From contig CAKPAV010000066.1 of the NCBI GenBank assembly GCA_934133115.1, positions 1 to 8,265 on the forward strand: 8,265 bases of DNA, given 5' to 3'. Position 1 is the first letter of the stretch. Every line of letters begins with the position of its first letter. The notes beneath the pieces are model-generated. The model searched no databases and was not told where the DNA came from. It saw only the letters and a program-made list of their open reading frames with translations. The position numbers and the translations under genes are program-made. The stretch comes from an uncultured Bacilli bacterium (GTDB lineage: Bacteria > Bacillota_I > Bacilli_A > RFN20 > CAG-826). Positions 1 to 4,838 of the stretch are shown one piece after another.

Positions 1-1304
1 GCCTTGCAAAGGCGCAAGCCGTAGTAGCCGTAGCACCAAGCGTAGAAGCCGAAGAGCCAGAGAGAGTAGAACGGACCAGAATCTGGATATAGCGTAGTCG
101 TATAATAAGCTAAAGAATATAGCTGTCCACGTTCTCCACTTTCATCAAATGTGTATTTTTTTTGTTTTGCTGAATAAAAAACATTTTGTCTTTTATCTTC
201 AGGAAAATCGGCTGTTGTTGGAATTGCTGCTGTAGCTAATTTAAACGCTGGTTCAAATTTGTCATATCTCATTTTAGTAATGATTCCATAATCACCACTA
301 TAATTTTCGTAACTATCTACAACACTTCTTATTCCGATATCTTTACTAGCATCAAAATCAAATAAATGCGAATAGAATACTCCTTCTTTGCAATGATAGC
401 ATCCTTCAGTCGTTATACCAGCAAGAGCATGATCGATATTAAAAATTTTGTAATGCTTTGATGTTTTATTAAATCCGGTGTGAGATTCAATAGCATCAGT
501 AGTTCCGGTTATATTGCCTTGTTCAAGACCAACCCATTCATATCTTTCGCCATCACTAGTTTCTGCATATTCAAATCCGCCTTCTTCGAATAATCCAAAT
601 AAATTATGTATATCCGTTCTACCAAAATAAATTAAACATAACATTCTAAATAAATCAATGAACATCCATGACATTATTCCGTATTTTTGATTAGTGTTTT
701 TAATTATTTGACGACCATTTGCCCAGCTAGCGTAAGATTTTGTAAAATCGATACCTGATTGTGAATTTACAACTGTGTCAGTTAAAGATGTGGCTTCAGT
801 TTCGATATATGCATTAGTAGTTTTGTTTTTTGCACCACTTAAATATTTAGCAATATCGCGACTTACAATTCCGCTATAATCTGTTTCACTTGTCCAATTT
901 TTAAAGAAAGGATGAACTTCATAACCTTTTTCTTCATCACCATCTTCATACTCTTTAACACTTATAGCAGTTACTTCGCCATCGTTTTCTCGATCGAATT
1001 TAAAAGCTTTTGGTGTGATTGTTAAAAAGACATTTCCTAGTTCATCAGTATATTGTGGAAAATCGAAGAATTTTTGAAATTCTGCATCGTTAGCAACACA
1101 TTTAATTAAGTTCCCATTTGTCGTGAGAGTAAGTTCAACAGCAGCTGCATCATGTGTTCGTGCTAGAATAGGATTTTCGTTTCCAATTCCAGAAACACCA
1201 TAAATCTTTGCTTGCTTATTTACTTTAACTTGGTTAACTGCTTGCTGTATACGTCTATCAACCTCTGTTTCATCAATAAATACAACACTCTTTGTTTGTG
1301 ACAT
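1..1304 (-). CDS. Probable DGR-diversified receptor-binding/tail-fibre protein, C-type-lectin-like C-terminus (3' end missing)
   Basis: Open from ATG at 1304 to the left edge with no stop: 434 complete codons plus two bases, so the C-terminus is missing. GGAGG at 1313-1317 lies 8 bases before the ATG. The N-terminus (MSQTKSVVFIDETEVDRRI) begins a polar region, about residues 1-185, that I do not recognise. Residues about 190-245 contain YASWANGRQII, then YGIMSWMFIDLFRMLCLIYFG and an LFGLFE stretch; this resembles, from memory, the lectin/FGE-like domain of gut-phage adhesion proteins. A CxxC (C302, C305) follows. Residues 412-429 are extremely rich in Tyr, Phe, Gly, Leu and Trp and are encoded by GC-rich NNC codons, then G-L-R-L-C-K, the pattern of a DGR variable region at the end of a lectin-fold target. 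It is last in the visible operon, 16 bases after the fibre gene, which fits host recognition. The coding call is firm; the lectin fold and DGR role are inferred from pattern. Confidence 0.85.
   Translation of the reverse strand, partial: MSQTKSVVFIDETEVDRRIQQAVNQVKVNKQAKIYGVSGIGNENPILARTHDAAAVELTLTTNGNLIKCVANDAEFQKFFDFPQYTDELGNVFLTITPKAFKFDRENDGEVTAISVKEYEDGDEEKGYEVHPFFKNWTSETDYSGIVSRDIAKYLSGAKNKTTNAYIETEATSLTDTVVNSQSGIDFTKSYASWANGRQIIKNTNQKYGIMSWMFIDLFRMLCLIYFGRTDIHNLFGLFEEGGFEYAETSDGERYEWVGLEQGNITGTTDAIESHTGFNKTSKHYKIFNIDHALAGITTEGCYHCKEGVFYSHLFDFDASKDIGIRSVVDSYENYSGDYGIITKMRYDKFEPAFKLATAAIPTTADFPEDKRQNVFYSAKQKKYTFDESGERGQLYSLAYYTTTLYPDSGPFYSLWLFGFYAWCYGYYGLRLCK
9..74 (-). other. Candidate DGR variable region (VR) within the 3' part of the fibre gene
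   Basis: Codons 412-429 (positions 71-18) include 14 ending in C: five TAC, three TTC, two CTC, three GGC and one TGC. The remaining four are TCT, TGG, GCT and TGG. Positions 1-75 are about 57% GC, whereas the rest of this gene is AT-rich and prefers T or A at third positions. In DGRs, adenines of template AAC/AAY codons are randomised, giving NNY codons that cannot become stops, in the ligand-binding face of a lectin fold near the C-terminus; composition, placement and the following GLRL all fit. No template repeat or reverse transcriptase lies in the window, so this is a signature and not proof. Boundaries are approximate. The alternative is a GC-rich aromatic lectin tail acquired by recombination. 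Confidence 0.62.
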
Positions 1305-1320
1305 TCTCTATTCCTCCATT

Positions 1321-2253
1321 CTATAAATTAACTTCAAATGAATATCGACCATTTCCTAAATTGCCTATCCATTCTTCATAAGTAAATGAGTATCGGCCGT
1401 TCCCTAAATTGCTTATTTTTGGGACTTCTTTCCATTTATCTACGAAATCGTCTATTTTCTTTGCTGTAGCATTATTTTCCGACTTTGTTGCATATGAAAT
1501 TGCAGCATCGGTTTTTGATAAAAAAGTAGAATTAGCATCTTCAGTGGAAATTTTTGTTCCTATAAGATTGGCTATTGTTGTAGCAAAGTTAGGATCATTT
1601 CCTAACGCATCAGCTAATTCTTTTAGTGTATCTAATGTTTCTATCGAACCATTAACTAATGAGTTAGACAATGTATTCAATAGTGTCTTAACAATTCCTA
1701 ATGTTGCTAATTGAGAAGAATCAACTGAATCTTTGTCACTAGCAATCTTTGAATAAGGTATATAAGTAGCTGAAATATCATTTCCATTTGCATCTTGTTC
1801 CGCTTTTTTAACAATTGTAACTCCATCTAAAACATTGTTCTCATGAAAATCAACTTTTGAATCAACATTAGATATTAACTCTTTTAAAGTGGATTCTAAA
1901 GCATTAAGTTTTTGAGTAACATTACTTATAGATTCGTATGTAGTGCTGATATTATTTCCATTTGCATCTTGCTCTGCTTTTTTTGAAAGTATTGCACCAG
2001 ATGTAATATCTTGTCGTAATTTTGTGACTAAACTATCAACTGTTTCACTAGATGATGAGAATCCATCAATAATTTCAGTTTGAAGATTTTTAATCCATTC
2101 AAAAATAACAATGAGAGGTTCGTATAATTTTGCTCTAATTTGATCTGCTGAAAGTCCTCTTCCACTTGGATTATCAGGAAGTGTTGCAGCTGATTTTGAT
2201 TTTAAAAATTCTCGATCTTGTGTTCCTAATTGCGTTATATGTATTTCTCCCAT
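1321..2253 (-). CDS. Phage tail fibre / fibre-adaptor protein with internal repeats
   Basis: 310 aa, ATG at 2253 with AAGGAG at 2262-2267 and an 8-base spacer; stop TAG. Residues 24-46 (LPDNPSGRGLSADQIRAKLY) look like an N-terminal attachment module that I associate with fibre-like proteins of Gram-positive gut phages. The motif KKAEQDANGN-[ND]-IS-x-TY occurs twice, 58 residues apart (about 91 and 149); such AEQDANGN...TY units recur in phage fibre shafts. About residues 203-235 carry TLKELADALGNDPNFATT, a segment widely seen in tail-fibre proteins, including lambda/T4-type side fibres. Coiled-coil-like stretches lie between. The C-terminus has two copies of I-x-NLGNGRYSF spaced 16 residues. 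No signal peptide or membrane segment is visible. Probably a trimeric virion fibre that could carry or neighbour the variable protein encoded next; the fibre assignment is good, the exact position in the tail is unknown. Confidence 0.85.
   Translation of the reverse strand: MGEIHITQLGTQDREFLKSKSAATLPDNPSGRGLSADQIRAKLYEPLIVIFEWIKNLQTEIIDGFSSSSETVDSLVTKLRQDITSGAILSKKAEQDANGNNISTTYESISNVTQKLNALESTLKELISNVDSKVDFHENNVLDGVTIVKKAEQDANGNDISATYIPYSKIASDKDSVDSSQLATLGIVKTLLNTLSNSLVNGSIETLDTLKELADALGNDPNFATTIANLIGTKISTEDANSTFLSKTDAAISYATKSENNATAKKIDDFVDKWKEVPKISNLGNGRYSFTYEEWIGNLGNGRYSFEVNL
1336..1416 (-). repeat. Two direct copies encoding I-x-NLGNGRYSF, 48-base period
   Basis: Copies at 1384-1416 and 1336-1368 match at 28 of 33 bases. 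All five differences are transitions and four are synonymous (GGA/GGG, AAT/AAC, GGT/GGC, TAT/TAC); only Gly/Ser at the second residue changes the protein. They form the last ~30 residues of the 310-aa fibre, with an aromatic/acidic linker (TYEEW) between. The pattern points to selection on the peptide and not to a recent slippage event. Confidence 0.9.
1775..1983 (-). repeat. Two dispersed direct copies encoding the KAEQDANGN fibre-shaft motif
   Basis: Copies at 1949-1983 and 1775-1809 match at 32 of 35 bases with an offset of 174 bases (58 codons), keeping the reading frame. They encode KKAEQDANGNNIS and KKAEQDANGNDIS. The intervening sequence (a predicted helical, Leu/Ser-rich stretch) is not repeated, so this is a conserved motif or a recombined segment inside the fibre, not a simple tandem array. 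Confidence 0.88.
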
Positions 2254-2321
2254 AATATTATCTCCTTACTTTATTTTCGCATATAATAACATTAAATAAT
2301 AAGTTAGAAAAATGGTAGTGA
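2254..2321. other. Largest intergenic gap (68 bases), AT-rich
   Basis: This separates the membrane-protein block from the fibre genes; every other gap is 2 to 16 bases. Apart from the AAGGAG of the downstream gene (2262-2267) it is almost pure A/T. I see no GC-rich hairpin followed by a T run, so no intrinsic terminator. A TATTAT-like -10 can be read on the minus strand around 2282-2289, but without a convincing -35 this has little weight in such AT-rich DNA. Confidence 0.4.
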
Positions 2322-3374
2322 TTATTTATTAAGTGTTAAACTTTTTACATCTTCACTCGAAGTAATCAATTCTGGTGTTATAACATTTTTCTTTTGTTCT
2401 TCCTGCTCTTTTAAATAATTTTGATATTCTTTTTGAGCTAGTTCTTCTTCACTTTGTGGAATGAATATTTTTTTATCTAAAGCATTTTTAAATAATGTTA
2501 ACACTTTCAATTTGTTGTTTAATTGTTCTGATTTAAGTTTTACATCAATTGTGCTCGATAACCATCCACTAGTTAAAGATGTCAGTATAGCTGCTATTCT
2601 ACTAATTAAATTAGCCCACGCTTGGACATCATCTCCACTTGCAAAATCTTTTACAGTAAGTAAGCCCCAAATTAGAGAGATAATTAAAGAAAATGTTATT
2701 TTAAGTAATCTGTTTGACTTTTTATTAAATTTAATTTCTTTATCTAATTGTTTTCCAACTTCCAATACCGATTTTGAATTTGACTTGCCAAAAGCAGTTA
2801 AATAATAATTAGGATTTGATGCATCAAGTTTAATTTTGCCTCTTAAAACTTCTTCAACTGCTTCAATTTGATTTTCATCTAATTGTCTAATACAAAATTT
2901 GTTCCCTTCATCATCAGTCTTTTCTATTGCATGACTTTTTAATTCGAATAAATCTTTTAAATTACAATATTTAATAATTTGTTTAGCTTTATTTATATCA
3001 ATATTATTCATAACTAAATAGTTAACTTTTTTGTCAAATAATTCTTGAGTTAAGAACCATTGAAAAAATTGAACGAAGTATATTAGAATATCATTTATTT
3101 CATCGAGAAAATTATTTAATTCAAACAGAGACTTTTGGTAAAGCCCGCCAACTTTCTCCATTTGCTTATCAGTGCCTATAGATTCTCCCATTAACAATCC
3201 AAAAACCATAATCCCCATTAAAAGAAGAGCGTTGCCTAACCATGTTTTAAGATTGAATTCATCATTGAATCCTAAATTGGCTATAGTCATAAAAACAACT
3301 AAGCCAATAAACCAAACAATAGATAAACATTTTATAATTTTTTTTAAATCTACTTTTTTTAATTTTTCTTTCAT
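2322..3374 (-). CDS. Unrecognised four-helix membrane protein with large soluble loop
   Basis: 350 aa, ATG at 3374; AGGAGA at 3383-3388 sits 8 bases upstream, inside the last codons of the preceding gene, and the gap to that gene's stop is 4 bases. The Lys-rich N-terminus precedes membrane segments at about 14-34 and 45-66, then a soluble, mostly helical domain at about 67-221, then two more hydrophobic segments at about 222-242 and 250-275, and a highly charged C-terminal tail at about 276-350 rich in Glu, Gln and Lys. By the positive-inside rule the loop and both termini would be cytoplasmic. A further hydrophobic stretch (ILIYFVQFFQWFL, about 97-108) could be amphipathic or a re-entrant helix. 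No catalytic motif or known family is evident. It ends the four-gene membrane block. Coding status is secure; function unknown. Confidence 0.82.
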   Translation of the reverse strand: MKEKLKKVDLKKIIKCLSIVWFIGLVVFMTIANLGFNDEFNLKTWLGNALLLMGIMVFGLLMGESIGTDKQMEKVGGLYQKSLFELNNFLDEINDILIYFVQFFQWFLTQELFDKKVNYLVMNNIDINKAKQIIKYCNLKDLFELKSHAIEKTDDEGNKFCIRQLDENQIEAVEEVLRGKIKLDASNPNYYLTAFGKSNSKSVLEVGKQLDKEIKFNKKSNRLLKITFSLIISLIWGLLTVKDFASGDDVQAWANLISRIAAILTSLTSGWLSSTIDVKLKSEQLNNKLKVLTLFKNALDKKIFIPQSEEELAQKEYQNYLKEQEEQKKNVITPELITSSEDVKSLTLNK

Positions 3375-3378
3375 GGTA

Positions 3379-3627
3379 CTAATCTCCTAGATGGTTTCGC
3401 TTGTAGGCAATAATTACCCAAATAAGAACTAGCACTCCTAAAGCAAGCAATACAAAAAATGTTAATGCATAAGGTGTTTGTAACCATTTGATAAAATCAA
3501 ATCCAGTCATTATAGCGCCACTAATCATTGCTACAATGCCAATAATTAAAAATATACCACTTGCTAAGAACCAACCCCATTTGTCTTTAATTAAAGCTTT
3601 AATTTTCTTTTTCTTATAAGATTTCAT
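3379..3627 (-). CDS. Small two-helix membrane protein, holin-like in form
   Basis: 82 aa, ATG at 3627 with GGTGGA at 3634-3639 six bases upstream, overlapping the end of the previous gene (stop-to-start gap 2 bases). A strongly basic N-terminus (SYKKKKIKALIKDKW) is followed by membrane segments at about 18-41 and 54-75 and a short basic tail (AYKRNHLGD). The loop between is only about a dozen residues, so it forms a hairpin with both ends inside. Size, two helices and charged ends resemble class II holins, but many small phage membrane proteins share that form, and no endolysin gene is visible in this window. The start of the next gene lies 4 bases beyond its TAG stop, which suggests translational coupling. 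Confidence 0.8.
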   Translation of the reverse strand: MKSYKKKKIKALIKDKWGWFLASGIFLIIGIVAMISGAIMTGFDFIKWLQTPYALTFFVLLALGVLVLIWVIIAYKRNHLGD

Positions 3628-3629
3628 TT

Positions 3630-4169
3630 TTATTCCACCGCTTGCATCATTTCAGCTTCTTTTTTTGCTTCTTCTTCAAGCTTTTCCTTTCTTTCTTTTT
3701 TTCTTCTTGCTTTTTCATCTAAACCATTTTCGTCAATTATTTTTTTGTATTCTTCTATTCTTGAGAAGACTATAGATTTATTAACTTGATCAGCGGATGC
3801 TCCTGATAATATTCCGACTACTGTCCACATTAACATTTGACCTATTTGATTACAAATATTCGCTAAGAACATAAACGCTACTGCCCAAATCGCCATAACA
3901 GCAGCCATATAAAATAATGGCGATACATTCTTCTTTAATAAGTCATCACGTTTAGCAATCCCCCATATTGTTATTAAAACAGAGGCTAACAAAGTAGCAA
4001 ATCCAAATGGCAATGATTGTCCAGATTTATTAAACCATTCATTCCAATGTATACCTGTTATTGTGGCTGCAGGAACAAGCGGAAAAATGTAAGTGCTGGC
4101 ATATAAGGAGTATTTAGCTGTTTTCCATTTGTTATATCTAGAAATTGTTTTTGATTTAAATTTTTTCAT
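3630..4169 (-). CDS. Unrecognised tetraspan membrane protein with charged helical tail
   Basis: 179 aa from ATG at 4169. I prefer this start to an in-frame GTG at 4178 because AGTAGGTG (4176-4183) stands 6 bases before the ATG, while nothing SD-like precedes the GTG. The N-terminus is basic (MKKFKSKTISRYNKWKTAK), then hydrophobic segments at about 21-42, 53-73, 83-105 and 108-127. The last ~50 residues are hydrophilic and strongly charged (KARRKKERKEKLEEEAKKEAE), probably a long cytoplasmic helix or coiled coil. It is in the same reading frame as the preceding gene and separated from it only by one TAG, and its SD overlaps that stop, so translation is likely coupled. No family recognised; the lack of conserved polar residues in the helices argues against a transporter or enzyme. 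Confidence 0.82.
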   Translation of the reverse strand: MKKFKSKTISRYNKWKTAKYSLYASTYIFPLVPAATITGIHWNEWFNKSGQSLPFGFATLLASVLITIWGIAKRDDLLKKNVSPLFYMAAVMAIWAVAFMFLANICNQIGQMLMWTVVGILSGASADQVNKSIVFSRIEEYKKIIDENGLDEKARRKKERKEKLEEEAKKEAEMMQAVE

Positions 4170-4175
4170 TTTAGA

Positions 4176-4183
4176 CACCTACT
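4176..4183 (-). promoter_or_regulatory. Ribosome binding site overlapping the upstream stop codon
   Basis: AGTAGGTG differs from AGGAGGTG at one base and stands 6 bases before the ATG at 4169. It includes the TAG stop (4181-4179) of the 213-aa gene and the GTG that could otherwise be taken as the start, so it settles the start of the 179-aa protein and implies termination-reinitiation coupling. Confidence 0.7.
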
Positions 4184-4820
4184 TCAAGTTTTTTATTTGT
4201 TCATTAAGAATAACTATATCTTCACTTATGCCTGCTTTAATTGCATTAGGATCATTAACAGCAAGCTTAGTTTCAATTTCAGCAAGTAAGACTAATATTT
4301 GCTTTAATTCCATTAAATTCTCTGTTGCAGAAGTTTGACTTTCAATTTTTTTTATTAAATCATTAGTTGCTGTTTCAAATGCAATTCTTGTTTCATTGGC
4401 TATTTTATTGTAATTTTGACATTCTTTATAAAGGCCTGAAACATTTTTTATTAAATCTAAAACAATATTTATAATTTCTTTAATGTTATTATTGCTTTCT
4501 TTAATGTTATTCGCACTTTCTTTATTATTCTTTTTGTTTTTAAAATTACAGTATGCTGAAAAAATAAAACTTAAGACTGTAGTAACAGTTAACCCACTGC
4601 ATAAAGGTACTATATAAGTATTCCAAGCATTTTCCACTTGGTCTTTAAATTCACTTAAATCATCCTTTTTGTCATCACTTTGGCTTGGCGTTGTAACTGT
4701 AACTTCTTCTGCTTTTACAACCACTGCTCTTTCATTATTAGAAAGAGCAAAGGTGGTAGATAAAGATCCTAAAAATAAAATAGGTAATGCAATTCTCATA
4801 AATAATTTTTTACTTTTCAT
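4179..4820 (-). CDS. Signal-peptide, single-span coiled-coil membrane protein
   Basis: 213 aa from ATG at 4820. An upstream in-frame ATG at 4850 would add ten residues but would overlap the previous gene and lacks its own SD; AAAGGAGG (4831-4838) clearly serves 4820 and leaves a classical signal peptide (MKSKKLFMRIALPILFLGSL, then STTFALS, possible cleavage near residue 26-28). Residues about 30-66 are polar/acidic, then a second hydrophobic span at about 68-91 followed by a basic stop-transfer (KNKKNNK). The rest (about 100-213) is heptad-like helix starting with two clear 7-residue units ending in Ile. The expected topology is an external N-terminal stub, one span and a cytoplasmic coiled coil. 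It opens the four-gene membrane block, 16 bases after the large virion gene. Not recognised; a spanin-like or ejection-related role is only a guess. Confidence 0.82.
   Translation of the reverse strand: MKSKKLFMRIALPILFLGSLSTTFALSNNERAVVVKAEEVTVTTPSQSDDKKDDLSEFKDQVENAWNTYIVPLCSGLTVTTVLSFIFSAYCNFKNKKNNKESANNIKESNNNIKEIINIVLDLIKNVSGLYKECQNYNKIANETRIAFETATNDLIKKIESQTSATENLMELKQILVLLAEIETKLAVNDPNAIKAGISEDIVILNEQIKNLK
4475..4516 (-). repeat. 21-base tandem repeat encoding coiled-coil heptads
   Basis: Two adjacent 21-base units (4496-4516 and 4475-4495) match at 17 of 21 bases and encode KESANNI and KESNNNI by in-frame alignment; a degenerate continuation (KEIINIV) follows. Each unit is one heptad with Ile at a fixed position, placed just after the membrane span, so it probably starts the coiled coil. 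It could vary in copy number by slippage without breaking the frame. Confidence 0.75.
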
Positions 4821-4830
4821 AATTATAATT

Positions 4831-4838
4831 CCTCCTTT
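4831..4838 (-). promoter_or_regulatory. Ribosome binding site that fixes the start of the 213-aa membrane protein
   Basis: AAAGGAGG, a near-perfect anti-SD match, lies 10 bases before the ATG at 4820 and overlaps the TAA stop (4839-4837) of the large virion gene. It excludes the longer start at 4850. Confidence 0.85.

Noticed and set aside
1409..1714. Plus-strand open frame of ~100 codons
   Set aside because: It is antisense to the fibre gene, with no SD or recognisable protein character; the same applies to the plus-strand frames at 2461-2805, 3172-3390, 4093-4338 and 4669-4893.
2254..2321. Promoter or terminator in the 68-base gap
   Set aside because: The A/T-rich sequence offers TATAAT-like strings by chance; no paired -35 or GC-rich hairpin is evident, so no call was made.
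3379..3627. Firm assignment of the 82-aa protein as a holin
   Set aside because: The form fits, but there is no adjacent endolysin and the neighbours are other membrane proteins of unknown role.
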